DNA of 64,000 nt from Paenibacillus sp. Soil787 (GCF_001429545.1 NZ_LMSP01000044.1:294136-358135); one strand, 5' to 3'. Positions 42,957 through 53,632 are shown, numbered from the stretch's first letter. The notes: generated by a model from the sequence alone, not told the origin. A program made the numbers and translations.

Positions 42957-43763
42957 ATGGATAAGAATTCTGTTTATAGAACAAACATTATAGGCGGTGG
43001 TGAGGTTGGCGCCATCTCGGTCGACATGGATAAGAGTGTTGTTCATGAAACAAACAGCTTATTTTGGGATACCAAAGGAAATGATGTTTTAGGAGCAACC
43101 TCGCTTCCTTTTTATGGGGCATTTGTCTCGGAAGAAAAATGCCAGCTTTTTGGCGATGTCTCAGGAAAAAAGATGCTGGAAATAGGCTGTGGAAGCGGTC
43201 AATCTTTGCAATATCTGGGGGAACGCAAAGCATCTGAACTATGGGGTATGGATATATCAGAAAACCAAATCGAAAAGACAAAGCAACATTTGACGGAGTG
43301 CGGTCTTTCAGCAAAATTAATCTGTTCTCCCATGGAAGAAGAATGTGGCATACCAGATGTTTATTTTGACTTTGTTTACTCGATTTATGCAATAGGCTGG
43401 ACAACCGACCTGGAGGGTACTTTTCGCCGGATTGCTTCTTACCTAAAAAAAGACGGTGTATTTATTTTCAGCTGGTCTCACCCTATACACAAATGTGTTG
43501 CTGCAGAAAATAATATGCTTGTTTTTAAAAAATGTTATTTCGATGAATCTTGGTATTCGGTATCTCTTGACGGAAGTATGCTAACATTATCGGACCGTAA
43601 ACTATCAACCTATGTGAACGCGTTGGCAAAAGCGGGATTTGTCATTGAGCAAATGATTGAGCAATCTGATGATGAAATTATGCAATCGCGTAACAGCGAT
43701 TTTGCAAAAAAAGCTAAGATGCTTCCTGTAACTTTTGTAATCAAGGCAAGAAAACTAGGTTAA
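42957..43763 (+). CDS. Class I SAM-dependent methyltransferase
   Basis: 268 residues. Motif I MLEIGCGSGQSLQYLG lies near residue 75, followed by ELWGMDISENQIEKTK, and motif IV-like YFDFVYSIYAIGW and GVFIFSWSHPIHKC. Substrate unknown, possibly a small molecule. GGGGAG lies 9 nt before the ATG. The stop codon TAA itself forms part of the following TTAACGGGCAG repeat. Confidence 0.88.
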   Translation: MDKNSVYRTNIIGGGEVGAISVDMDKSVVHETNSLFWDTKGNDVLGATSLPFYGAFVSEEKCQLFGDVSGKKMLEIGCGSGQSLQYLGERKASELWGMDISENQIEKTKQHLTECGLSAKLICSPMEEECGIPDVYFDFVYSIYAIGWTTDLEGTFRRIASYLKKDGVFIFSWSHPIHKCVAAENNMLVFKKCYFDESWYSVSLDGSMLTLSDRKLSTYVNALAKAGFVIEQMIEQSDDEIMQSRNSDFAKKAKMLPVTFVIKARKLG

Positions 43764-43785
43764 CGGGCAGAATACTTCCAATATG
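43760..43785 (+). repeat. Cassette-type repeat overlapping a stop codon
   Basis: TTAACGGGCAG, then AATACTTCCAATATG. The same order, CTAACGGGCAG followed by TTCCAATATG and TATAAT-like sequence, recurs at 52742 before another gene. The similarity extends into the leader of the next gene. Confidence 0.6.
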
Positions 43786-43831
43786 TGCTAATATATAACT
43801 GGATGTTTAGAAGGCAGAAATGGGTGGGAAT

Positions 43832-44227
43832 ATGAAATTTTACATAGCGTCTAGTTTCAAAAACATAGAAAATGTGCGGCAAGTCGCTGAGAATTTGAAA
43901 GCACGTGGTTTTCAACATACGTACGACTGGACAATACATTCGAACATAGACTCCATCACCGGACTCCGTAAAATTGGCCAAGAAGAAGTTTCAGCGGTTT
44001 TAGCTGCAGATGTAGTAATTGTAATGATCCCGGCGGGGAAAGGGAGTCATGTTGAGTTTGGAATTGCTCTGGGGGCAGGAAAGAAAATTTATTTATACTC
44101 CTCAACAAATGAACTAAATGAAATTGGAAACACATGTACGTTTTATCATGTAGATTCAGTTGAACAGAGGATTGGCTCCTTAGATGATTTGATAAATTCA
44201 GTCTGTCTTGAATACCAGTATAATTAA
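43832..44227 (+). CDS. Nucleoside 2-deoxyribosyltransferase-like protein
   Basis: 131 residues with a flavodoxin-like fold pattern: MKFYIASSFKNIENVRQVAE at the start, VLAADVVIVMIPAGKGSHVE (acidic GxHxE site) and FGIALGAGKKIYLYSS. This resembles short members of the nucleoside deoxyribosyltransferase/TIR-like superfamily; the natural substrate is unknown. GGGTGGGA precedes the chosen ATG. An ATG at 43820 would add four residues. Confidence 0.7.
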   Translation: MKFYIASSFKNIENVRQVAENLKARGFQHTYDWTIHSNIDSITGLRKIGQEEVSAVLAADVVIVMIPAGKGSHVEFGIALGAGKKIYLYSSTNELNEIGNTCTFYHVDSVEQRIGSLDDLINSVCLEYQYN

Positions 44228-44330
44228 GCTATCGGAACTGCTATGTAGTAGTTGATGCAGAACGATAGCACAATATTAAGACAGGCTGCCGGCATCATCG
44301 GCAGCCTATTCAAGTAAACGGGCAGTTTAC
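44226..44330 (+). repeat. Cassette-type repeat, complete copy
   Basis: A degenerate left unit (AGCTATCGGAACTG ... AACGATAGC) is followed by hairpin AGGCTGCCG/CGGCAGCCT (44283-44307) and AAACGGGCAG. It lies between the deoxyribosyltransferase-like and immunity-like genes. Confidence 0.6.
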
Positions 44331-44426
44331 TTGATTGATGACTGAAAACGGAGATGGATATAAAATGAATCCAAACATTTATTTGTGGGTGATGACATGG
44401 AATAGAGCCTGAACAGGAAATGGAGA

Positions 44427-44873
44427 ATGCAACAGTTACTTAGAAAGCAGAAGTTAAAACAAAAAATAGAGTATGGTGTACTGTTTGACGAATGTATTAA
44501 TGCTTTGGGAAAAGAAGTTTCCATATTGTCCAAAAATGAAGGCGAAGAAACTTACGATTGTCTCCAAAAATCCTATCCATTTTCCCGTTGGTCAAGGATC
44601 GATTGGGAGAATGTAAGCTCCAAAATGGCTGCCGGAAATGCCAATGAAATTGAGAATTGCCTTAGCAAAGAACTGAGGGAGATTATTGAAGAAAACGTAT
44701 TTATCCTCTGGAGCTATGGGGATTTCCCTGTGCTGAAAACTCGACTTCATAAAGCAATAGATGCTCTAGATGATTTATTGGCTGTAAGCTCGGACATCTT
44801 TATTCTATCCCCATCTAGATTCGTAATTGAATTCTATCATGAGGGGGAAATCACCATCGGTTTCCGAAAATGA
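44427..44873 (+). CDS. Immunity-like protein (CDI immunity type)
   Basis: 148 residues. The pattern LFDECINALGKEVSILSKNE, YPFSRWSRIDWENV, ILWSYGDFPVLKT and FVIEFYHEGEITIGF resembles proteins annotated as CDI-type toxin immunity factors in Firmicutes, as far as I recall. No cognate toxin lies nearby, so it would be an orphan. GGAAATGGAGA precedes the ATG. A CTATCG/GCTAGC-rich worn repeat follows the stop. Confidence 0.5.
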   Translation: MQQLLRKQKLKQKIEYGVLFDECINALGKEVSILSKNEGEETYDCLQKSYPFSRWSRIDWENVSSKMAAGNANEIENCLSKELREIIEENVFILWSYGDFPVLKTRLHKAIDALDDLLAVSSDIFILSPSRFVIEFYHEGEITIGFRK

Positions 44874-45027
44874 TTGAACTATCGAAGAACGCTAGCTAAG
44901 TTGAAACATATTCCATAATTTAGGCGTCTAATTGGTGTTGAACCCGTGTAGGGTGTTGTATTAGCCGTCTGTTTTTTTTGGGTCGATTTTCTTTTAGTCA
45001 AAAATCAACAATAAAAGGAGTTGTGAC

Positions 45028-45720
45028 ATGAAAAAAAGAGCGCTTCTTGTTGTAGTTATAGGATTATTCGGATGGTTGTCGGGTCGAGAAGTATCCGCAA
45101 CAACAACCATAACGACCGAGGTTTCATCTCCTGCGAAGACAATTACCTTATTTGAAAATACAACCTTGCTGGGCGAAAACGGGCAGACTACCGGAATCAT
45201 AGCCCCTCAAACGGTTACAATACTGGATAACGGTCAAAGGAGAGTTGGGCATGGAGAAGGATATTTGGTACCTATTTACTTGATCTCTACCTGGCTTGGA
45301 AAGGCATGGATAATGCCAGACAACGCGCTACTTGGAAATCAAATGCCGGTTGAAACGAGTCTGGAGATTTTCGGTGTGGAGTCACTTTATAGCGATCCGG
45401 GTCTTACCAAGCCTACAGGGATGCAATTGGCGCCGCAAACTGTAAAAGTTAAAGCAAAGTGGGATAACCGCTATTTGATTGAGACGATGAACGGCGAAAG
45501 ATGGATCGCACCGCGTTACCCGGCGTTATTCGAGGTAAGCGAGGTCCAGCAGGAAGTCCAATTAAAAAGTACGACGAAGCTTTTTCGTTCTCCAGATGGT
45601 TTGGAAACGGGATCCGCTTTGAGCCCCCAGAAGGTCATGGTGAATGAAGTCTGGCGAGATTGGTGCAGAATCGATTCCTGGTTGGGACCAGTCTGGTTCG
45701 AGCTTCAGCATACTGAGTAA
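45028..45720 (+). CDS. Secreted protein with three SH3-like repeats
   Basis: 230 residues. Signal peptide LLVVVIGLFGWLSG with likely cleavage after REVSA. Three repeats of about 60 residues follow, each with a -LF/LYS...G...LAPQTV pattern: GIIAPQTVTILDNG with WLGKAWIMPD, MQLAPQTVKVKAKWDNRYLI with GERWIAPR, and SALSPQKVMVNEVWRDWCRI with WLGPVWFE. They resemble bacterial SH3/GW modules that bind cell wall polymers. AAAGGAG lies 8 nt before the ATG. The stop merges into a repeat hairpin. Confidence 0.72.
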   Translation: MKKRALLVVVIGLFGWLSGREVSATTTITTEVSSPAKTITLFENTTLLGENGQTTGIIAPQTVTILDNGQRRVGHGEGYLVPIYLISTWLGKAWIMPDNALLGNQMPVETSLEIFGVESLYSDPGLTKPTGMQLAPQTVKVKAKWDNRYLIETMNGERWIAPRYPALFEVSEVQQEVQLKSTTKLFRSPDGLETGSALSPQKVMVNEVWRDWCRIDSWLGPVWFELQHTE

Positions 45721-45766
45721 TAGGCTACCGGTGATAAATTCGGTGGCCTATTCCGCTAACGGGCAG
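45719..45766 (+). repeat. Cassette-type hairpin and unit
   Basis: AATAGGC-ACCG paired with CGGT-GCCTATT (one mismatch) around GTGATAAATT, then CTAACGGGCAG. It begins at the stop codon of the SH3-repeat gene. Confidence 0.6.
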
Positions 45767-46236
45767 GTTTGCGTGGTTATATTTGTTAATTTATTCCTCA
45801 CGACGACCCAATTGTGGGATTATATCTGAAATATATATAGACTAGCATCGATAAAAAGTCTAAGAGCGAAGCAGAACAGTCTGGTGGAGGAGTAGCAATG
45901 TTGCGGGGGATATTCCGATAAATTTACACGATTGCACCATGATGAACAGGCTACCGATTGAGCCATCGGCAGCTTGATTCGCTCCTTCAGGAAGAACTGT
46001 TATTGGCCCATATTCACTTATAGCGCGCCAACTTCATTATCCCGCCATTTGAACACTCTAGCGCCATCTCTTGAGTCTGGCCTTACTCCATATGAAGCTA
46101 ACTTCCGTAATGCCGGACTTCAGTGACAGCACGGCAAATCTCCCAATATTTTTGTTCTGGAATACCATAAAATGGTACAAGTTTCTTTCCATTTGCGCTA
46201 TGATTGATACAACTGAATGGAAAGGTGGTAAGCAAT
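45767..46236. other. Gene-free stretch with worn repeats
   Basis: 470 nt without a credible gene. It contains a second, degenerate hairpin (AGGCTACCGA ... TCGGCAGCT near 45949-45975) and a short coding-like fragment around 46060-46120 (PSLESGLTPYEANFRNAGLQ) with no start, probably the end of a lost gene. Confidence 0.5.
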
Positions 46237-47010
46237 GTGCTGCAGCCAATTAAGGTAGGGCATCGCATCTCCGTGTTGAGGGAAGAAAAAGAGTTAAATC
46301 AAGCGGATCTCGCGGGTATATTGGGCGTCAACGAGGAAGAATTGGAGAATTGGGAGAGTGGGGATAAGCTTCCTCCGACGGAACTGCTTCCGAAGCTTGC
46401 CGTCATGTTGGAGTGCACGATCGATTACTTGCTGCTGATGGGCGATTCCAGTACGTTGAAGATTAAGGAAGCATATTACGGAGTCAATCAAACTTATCTC
46501 AACTGCACAGCAAGAGTGAACAGTAAAATCGTCAATAATGAAGTTACCATTCCGGTAAACAACGGATATTTTGCTGCAGACCCGGTTCCCGGGGCGGACA
46601 AAGTGTTAGCCGTTACGATTGAGAATGAAGGACGGCGGTATGCAGCATTCGTTCCGGAAGGTACTAAACTGAATTTATCCTTAGATATGCTGACAAAACC
46701 GATCCTTTCGAATCCTGATTTCATATATATTCTTTATGCATATTACGGCTCCTGGGGTGGTCGAATGGATGTTAAGGAAACACTGGCCAGCCTGATATCA
46801 GTTAAGGGCGGGACGGTCAACGTTTCGAATGAAACGTTCGGTAATGATCCTTCTCCGAACATCCGCAAGCAATTAACCGTCGTTTATTGCGATAACAAAG
46901 GCATGTATATCAGAAACGCGAAAGAAAATGAAGTCATTACGCTTATACCTGACGACGCGATCAATAGAGCAATCGATTTCGGGCAGGAAACGATGCTACT
47001 TGCCGTATAG
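46237..47010 (+). CDS. XRE-type regulator with two C-terminal repeat domains
   Basis: 257 residues. Residues 5-65 form an XRE helix-turn-helix (KVGHRISVLREEKELNQADL, LGVNEEELENWESGDKLPP). Two related domains of about 75 residues follow, starting KIKEAYYGVNQTYLNCTARV and YILYAYYGSWGGRMDVKETL; each has an N-G or F-G-N/D-P(V/S)PG-type turn and a beta-rich end, resembling the C-terminal domain of DnaJC11-like proteins (DUF3395). GTG start with AAGGTGG 8 nt upstream. Confidence 0.7.
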   Translation: MLQPIKVGHRISVLREEKELNQADLAGILGVNEEELENWESGDKLPPTELLPKLAVMLECTIDYLLLMGDSSTLKIKEAYYGVNQTYLNCTARVNSKIVNNEVTIPVNNGYFAADPVPGADKVLAVTIENEGRRYAAFVPEGTKLNLSLDMLTKPILSNPDFIYILYAYYGSWGGRMDVKETLASLISVKGGTVNVSNETFGNDPSPNIRKQLTVVYCDNKGMYIRNAKENEVITLIPDDAINRAIDFGQETMLLAV

Positions 47011-47160
47011 CCCTGCAGCCGAATAACGATTATATAACGGGCCATGACCGCATATAAGATGCGGACCTGAGTTCGTTTTTTTCTCTGCTAAGAAATGAAA
47101 TGTACAAGCTGCAGTTTTTATTCCGAAGCTTTCAAGTATAATACTTAACACTATTCCACA

Positions 47161-47230
47161 CTAACGGCGAAAACAGAAGGGATGCCGTGTCGTGGCAGCC
47201 CTTCACCAGCTAACTGGAAGGATAATTCAG
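47161..47230 (+). repeat. Cassette-type repeat, complete copy
   Basis: CTAACGGCG, hairpin GAAGGGATGCC/GGCAGCCCTTC (one mismatch, 47177-47204), then CTAACTGGAAGGATAATTC. It ends about 50 nt before the next gene. Confidence 0.65.
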
Positions 47231-47281
47231 CCCATTTTATGGTAATATGGATTGGTCTACAAAAATTTTTAGGGTGTTGAG

Positions 47282-47948
47282 GTGTTATCACTGAATAACC
47301 AAAATCAAACATTAGGATTTCAAATCGTAACCACAAACTTTCTAGGGACTAAAGAAGCAGCAAGTTTCATAATTGACACCTTAAAGAAACTTCCGAAAAA
47401 ATATTGGCCTACTAAGTCAGAATATTATTCTAGTAAAAACATAGGGCTCTTTTCATTTGAAAATAAAAAGGAATTTGTAGATAAAGTACCAGGCACTTAC
47501 TTGTTTGGAGGATATGCGAAGCTTTTTTAGCGAAGTTGAATCAATATGGATGGAATTATGCAAGAGGTTTAACGCATGGTATGGGCAATGTCATTTATTT
47601 AGTAATTCAGAAAGAAGTAATAACTATTTAGGTTGGGGATTTGGACGATGTATTTCACGATTACATTGGAAAACGTACTTCGGTAAGGAATATTATAAGG
47701 AGTTTGATATTAGTAGTATTGTTTTGGAGGAATTGTGTACGATCATACGATATTGTGACGGGGACTTTTTTTTGACGATAAATGCAGACCCTGAGGAGGT
47801 TGTTACGAGAAACAAAATAGAAAGAGAAATTATAAAACGGATAGGAAAGAATTATTTTGGGAAGAAAATGACAACAGGTTGGATCCGATATGTTTCTTTA
47901 TTGATTTCTACGATTTTATCTGTTCTGATATTGAGAAATAGAAATTAA
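47282..47948 (+). pseudogene. Hypothetical gene with a frameshift at a T run
   Basis: The first frame (GTG at 47282) ends in ...VPGTYLFGGYAKLF followed by a stop. An overlapping frame continues SEVESIWMELCKRFNAWYGQ, then NNYLGWGFGRCISRLHWKTY. Removing one base from the T6 run near 47521-47530 would join them as KLF-SEVESIW into one protein of about 220 residues. The C-terminus has one membrane helix (YVSLLISTILSVLIL). This could be a true mutation, an assembly error or slippage. Family not recognised; AT-rich. Confidence 0.6.
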
Positions 47949-48088
47949 CTTTTTAATTCTCTCATTTGTGAGTAATTGGGAAGTTAAAACAAAAAAATAA
48001 GTGCTTTCCAGTTCAACTACTCTAGCTATTGAAACTGAGTGAAAACTTGTTTCGTATGGTATGAAAAAAACAACTGGGGGGCCAATCT

Positions 48089-48673
48089 GTGAAACGTTAT
48101 AAGGTGATTAATGCGAAGACGGCGACGCTGTTATCCCTTTCTGCCATGGTCCTTACCTTAGTCCTGGTATTTGCCATCGGCCATCAATCAATTTTAGTAG
48201 AGCTCGAGATCACGACCGGCGTATTAGCTGTAGTACTCTTTACATTTCTGTCCTTAGGTTTGTACAGGGGAGTAAGGTTGCAGAACGATCCCTTATATAA
48301 GGAAGGGTGGAAACCGTTTGGAAAGTGGGATGTACTGGATTTTGCTTCGGCGGGCGACCTGTTTCCGGTAGAGTTCTCCGGAGAAGGCCTATTTGGGATC
48401 GTACTTACAGTTATTGCCTGGATCGCAATTACGATTGTGATGCTCATTCTTATTTTTTTGGTCGGTAACATGCTCTGGGGGATTATCATGTTCATGGGTG
48501 TAATGCTATATTGGTTGTTTTATAGGGCATACCGATATGTGTTTCTAAAAGGGAGGGCGTGCCGTAATCGAGTTGGCTTAAGTCTGGCATATGGCGGGTT
48601 ATATACCGTTTTGTATACTGGATGGGCATTTATATTGCTTCAGACCGGGTCTTGGGTGATGCAACGAAATTAA
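48089..48673 (+). CDS. Membrane protein of unknown function
   Basis: 194 residues with four to five hydrophobic segments (TATLLSLSAMVLTLVLVFAI, TGVLAVVLFTFLSLGL, IVLTVIAWIAITIVMLILIF, WGIIMFMGVMLYWLFY, LYTVLYTGWAFILL). A soluble loop between helices two and three contains GKWDVLDFASAGDLFPVEF. GTG start behind GGGGGGCC at 8-nt spacing. No homologue recognised. Confidence 0.65.
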   Translation: MKRYKVINAKTATLLSLSAMVLTLVLVFAIGHQSILVELEITTGVLAVVLFTFLSLGLYRGVRLQNDPLYKEGWKPFGKWDVLDFASAGDLFPVEFSGEGLFGIVLTVIAWIAITIVMLILIFLVGNMLWGIIMFMGVMLYWLFYRAYRYVFLKGRACRNRVGLSLAYGGLYTVLYTGWAFILLQTGSWVMQRN

Positions 48674-48885
48674 CCGTGCTTTTTAAGCTCTAACTAAGTA
48701 CAATTGCTCAATAAACGGGAGCAGGCGCCGCGGAGTTCGCAAATTTACACATGCCTGAATACATTCCCTGATAGAATGGGTTTGGGTTGTTCGAAGATAC
48801 AGCTCTTAACACATGCTGTAGAGCATTGATAAGCGAATCTTTTGTTATGTTGACGAGCAATACCCTCACCTACCTCGGAAGTAAA

Positions 48886-49083
48886 TTACTTTGAATAGAA
48901 GGATTCGATAATAATGTTACGGATAACCTCTGAACGGGATTGCTGCTTGTCCGTACAATGCTTTTCTAGTCTTTCCCATAAATCGTCCGTTAAGGTTTGT
49001 GATACTTTCTTAGTCACACCTATATTCTTTCTGCCAGCCCCCTCACGAAGGCCACCTCTATACGGACTGTAAATATTTCCAAT
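48886..49083 (-). pseudogene. Ribbon-helix-helix DNA-binding protein fragment
   Basis: The minus-strand frame reads GGLREGAGRKNIGVTKKVSQ, TLTDDLWERLEKHC, RSEVIRNIIIESF, clearly a CopG/RHH-type protein of about 65 residues. No ATG is present: the frame runs from ATT codons directly into the AAAGGGCAGG repeat at 49098. The start appears to have been lost at the repeat boundary. Confidence 0.6.
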
Positions 49084-49097
49084 AATACAGTCATATG

Positions 49098-49121
49098 CTA
49101 AAGGGCAGGATAGTTGAATTG
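49098..49121 (+). repeat. Cassette-type repeat unit
   Basis: CTAAAGGGCAGGATAGTTGA followed by ATTGC. A further CTAACTAACGG lies at 49163. It separates two gene fragments in the 1.18-kb gap 48674-49848. Confidence 0.6.
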
Positions 49122-49166
49122 CAACAAATTTTAAAAAGAAACTTTTTCCAATTTATGTACGTCTAA

Positions 49167-49376
49167 CTAACGGTTGCAATTCTATGGTCATCGGGGTTAT
49201 TCGGCTTATGGTCTGGTGGAATGGCTTTTCTTGCAAACAATACAGAAGAATTTACAGATAAAAATGGTCACCAGATAGTTGGAAGGTATTTACTTGAAGT
49301 CAATTTGTCAGATTTAGAAAGTAACATTGGAAAAGAGATATTAAAAAGTGGGGTTAACGGTATTACGCTAACTTAG
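49167..49376 (+). pseudogene. Gene fragment bounded by repeats
   Basis: Open frame coding for LTVAILWSSGLFGLWSGGMA, FLANNTEEFTDKNGHQIVGR, YLLEVNLSDLESNIGKEIL and a stop inside a repeat (CTAACTTAG). A membrane helix is followed by a short polar tail. No start codon or ribosome site at the left end, where the frame begins within CTAACGG. An internal ATG at about 49219 could give a short peptide. Confidence 0.45.
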
Positions 49377-49517
49377 AGAAACTATAGTTCAATAACGGTG
49401 GCTATGTTTATCTTTGAAAATAACAATTAGACAGATTAGCAATATATGATATGCAGGCAGTCCTTTCTTTACATAAATCTTTGTCGTTTTAATTTTGAGG
49501 AGGATGATTTAATTAAG

Positions 49518-49672
49518 AAATATTCAAAGATGCTGAAATACAAGGTGGTACTATCAAATGTGTTCAAGTTGTGCCAGCTGGAAGTTATTCTCTATCGGAT
49601 GGTAAAACCATAACCGACTTACCTGCATTTAGCCGCATTGCGGTCAATCTGGAGCCAACTCCCCAATATTAA
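49518..49672 (+). pseudogene. C-terminal gene fragment
   Basis: Open frame EIFKDAEIQGGTIKCVQVVP, AGSYSLSDGKTITDLPAFSR, IAVNLEPTPQY then stop, with a stop just upstream and no start. It reads as the end of a lost protein. GGAGGATG lies upstream but leads to no fitting start. Confidence 0.45.
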
Positions 49673-49763
49673 TTGGATTAGGTTGTGTATTGGATGTCTG
49701 ATTATCAGCGCAGAGGTGTCTGGAAATCCTTGTTAGTCGATTGGTCAGTCGTAGAAAAAAACG

Positions 49764-49812
49764 TTGATTTCTGTACCAAAAAGGTTTATAACTTATATTA
49801 GAGTTATTCTTA
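49764..49812 (+). promoter_or_regulatory. katG promoter with candidate PerR box
   Basis: TTGATT (49764-49769), 17-nt spacer, TATAAC (49787-49792). A Fur/PerR-like 7-1-7 site, TTAGAGT-T-ATTCTTA (49798-49812), overlaps the expected transcription start, with 5 of 7 consensus matches in each arm. A PerR-like regulator is encoded just downstream of katG. Confidence 0.55.
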
Positions 49813-49848
49813 TTAAGAACTTATTTTAAATTGAATGGAGAGGTTTAA

Positions 49849-52041
<2,193 letters not shown>

Positions 52042-52062
52042 AACTTACTTATAACCATGTAA

Positions 52063-52102
52063 AGCAAGGAGCAGTATTTAACGACAAATACTGTTCTTTG
52101 CT
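52063..52102 (+). terminator. Terminator-like hairpin after katG
   Basis: A 17-bp imperfect stem (AGCAAGGAGCAGTATTT with AAATACTGTTCTTTGCT) around AACGAC, followed by ATAGTTTTATT. The poor T run suggests partial termination before the regulator gene. Confidence 0.6.
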
Positions 52103-52154
52103 ATAGTTTTATTAAAGTTCAAAAAAGAAAATAAAGGAAAAGAAGGGGATCATA

Positions 52155-52574
52155 ATGAGTAAGGAGACGATATTAGACCATATGAAAGAAGAAGGGCTGC
52201 GTCTTACTCCCCAGCGCGTTCATATCGTCGAGCTCTTATTCGAATTGTCACATCCGACAGCGGATCGGATTTATACACTAATGACCGAGAAATTTCCTTA
52301 TGTCAGCCAAGCGACAGTCTATAACACGCTAAAGAAATTGAAAGAAATTGGAGTCGTCAAAGAGCTCAAGAATGGCGACAAATCCAGTAACTTTGAAGTC
52401 AACGAAATGGAACACTGGCATTTCAATTGTAAGGTTTGCGGTGAGATCTACGATTTGGAGCCGGCGAAGACCGAAGCATTGATGGCAGTTGGTACACAAA
52501 AAGGTGCGTTCCAGGTTGAAAGCTATCAGGTCGAGTTTTATGGCGTATGTGCGAAATGCATGAATTCGTTGTGA
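52155..52574 (+). CDS. perR: Fur-family peroxide regulator, PerR-like
   Basis: 139 residues. Winged helix with LRLTPQRVHIVELLFELSHP and YVSQATVYNTLKKLKEIGVV. The regulatory metal site is suggested by DKSSNFEVNEMEHWHF (HWH), and a structural zinc site by CKVCGEIYDLE and CAKCMNSL. This matches PerR better than Fur, and linkage to katG supports it. It would repress katG until its iron-bound histidines are oxidised by peroxide. AGAAGGGGATC precedes the ATG. Confidence 0.85.
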   Translation: MSKETILDHMKEEGLRLTPQRVHIVELLFELSHPTADRIYTLMTEKFPYVSQATVYNTLKKLKEIGVVKELKNGDKSSNFEVNEMEHWHFNCKVCGEIYDLEPAKTEALMAVGTQKGAFQVESYQVEFYGVCAKCMNSL

Positions 52575-52575
52575 G

Positions 52576-52636
52576 AAAACCACAGTATGCAGCAGCCAGT
52601 TAAGTTTTAACAGGCTGCTGCATGCTGTGGTTTTTT
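52576..52636 (+). terminator. Strong terminator after perR
   Basis: Long stem from AAAACCACAG through GCAGCAGCC pairing GGCTGCTGC through CTGTGGTTTT with one mismatch, ending in six T. Confidence 0.88.
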
Positions 52637-52734
52637 AAATGTTATTTGAACTTTAAGGAATTTATTTAAAATGTCCCCGTGTTGATCTAACTGACGGGGG
52701 AGCTAAATAACAACGCCGGGTGTAACGGTAGCCG

Positions 52735-52775
52735 CGTTACGCTAACGGGCAGGTTAATTCCAATATGTGGTATAA
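52735..52775 (+). repeat. Cassette-type repeat
   Basis: GCCGCGTTACGCTAACGGGC followed by AGGTTAATTCCAATATG and a TATAAT (52771-52776). It is closest to the copy at 43760. The next gene starts about 40 nt downstream, so the right part may serve as its promoter. Confidence 0.6.
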
Positions 52776-52813
52776 TTATACAAACCATATTCATTCTTTC
52801 AAAGAGGCTTTTT

Positions 52814-53296
52814 ATGAACGTTGTGAATGCTACAAAAGATGATCTGAACGGATGGTTGGAATTGGCTATTGAAGTTGAATACTTATTTGGCCCAATGGTA
52901 AGCGATCCTAAATTTATTCAGACGCTAGAGAAAAATATTAACCAGAGCAATGCATTCTGCGTTAGGGAAGATGATGGAGCTTCAGGATCTTTCTTACTAG
53001 GTGGAATTTTATTCTCATCAGTAGGTGCGCCAAGTTACAAGATCGGATGGTTAGCTGTTTCCTCTCGAGCAAGAAATAAAGGCATAGCAACTGAACTACT
53101 GAAGCACGTACTAAAAGTCGTTGATTTCCCGGCAGAAGTAACAGTTATTACATTTGGTAATGATATCCCAGACGGAGAGCCTGCAAGAAGGCTATATCAA
53201 AAGTTTGGATTTGTACCTCAAGATGAACCGGTTCCGAATGGTCCTGAAGGTGGTAGTCGTCAAAGATTCAAACTGGTAATAACACAAAAGGCTTAA
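52814..53296 (+). CDS. GNAT family N-acetyltransferase
   Basis: 160 residues with acetyl-CoA motif region IGWLAVSSRARNKGIATELL (Q/R-x-x-G-x-G/A-like RNKGIA) and a typical end ARRLYQKFGFVPQDE. Substrate unknown. AAAGAGGC lies before the ATG. Repeat units flank it on both sides (52742 and 53298), the tidiest single-gene cassette in the region. Confidence 0.85.
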   Translation: MNVVNATKDDLNGWLELAIEVEYLFGPMVSDPKFIQTLEKNINQSNAFCVREDDGASGSFLLGGILFSSVGAPSYKIGWLAVSSRARNKGIATELLKHVLKVVDFPAEVTVITFGNDIPDGEPARRLYQKFGFVPQDEPVPNGPEGGSRQRFKLVITQKA

Positions 53297-53297
53297 C

Positions 53298-53320
53298 CTA
53301 ACGAGAAACAGTAGTTCAAC
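53298..53320 (+). repeat. Cassette-type repeat unit
   Basis: CTAACGAGAAACAGTAGTTC followed by AAC, directly after the acetyltransferase stop (ACCTAAC at its left edge). The 336-nt gap to the next gene also contains broken frames (for example SEVEEFIIRNKEFRSAGELL near 53430-53500) that look like gene debris. Confidence 0.65.
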
Positions 53321-53542
53321 GATAAAACGCATAGTATGGAGGGACTTGTAATATGTCGATATGCGATGTATGGGTTTTACGTATCATTCCTGCGGATGCG
53401 GCGGACCAGGTTATAGGCCAGCAAGATATCAGAAGTTGAAGAGTTCATAATCAGAAATAAAGAATTTAGATCTGCTGGAGAGCTATTATTCCAAAAATTA
53501 ACTATTAAAAATTAAAACCACATAAGAAGCTAATGTTACAAG

Positions 53543-53565
53543 CTAACCGGAGAACGTTAGTTCAA
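53543..53565 (+). repeat. Cassette-type repeat unit
   Basis: CTAACCGGAGAACGTTAGTT followed by CAA. CTAAC and GTTAG at its ends are complementary. A GATCGCCGCGGCAGCTGCCC hairpin region follows at about 53581-53600. Confidence 0.65.
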
Positions 53566-53632
53566 ACAAAGCAGGGAGAAGATCGCCGCGGCAGCTGCCC
53601 TTTTAAAAATTAATACAAGACATAAAAGGTGG

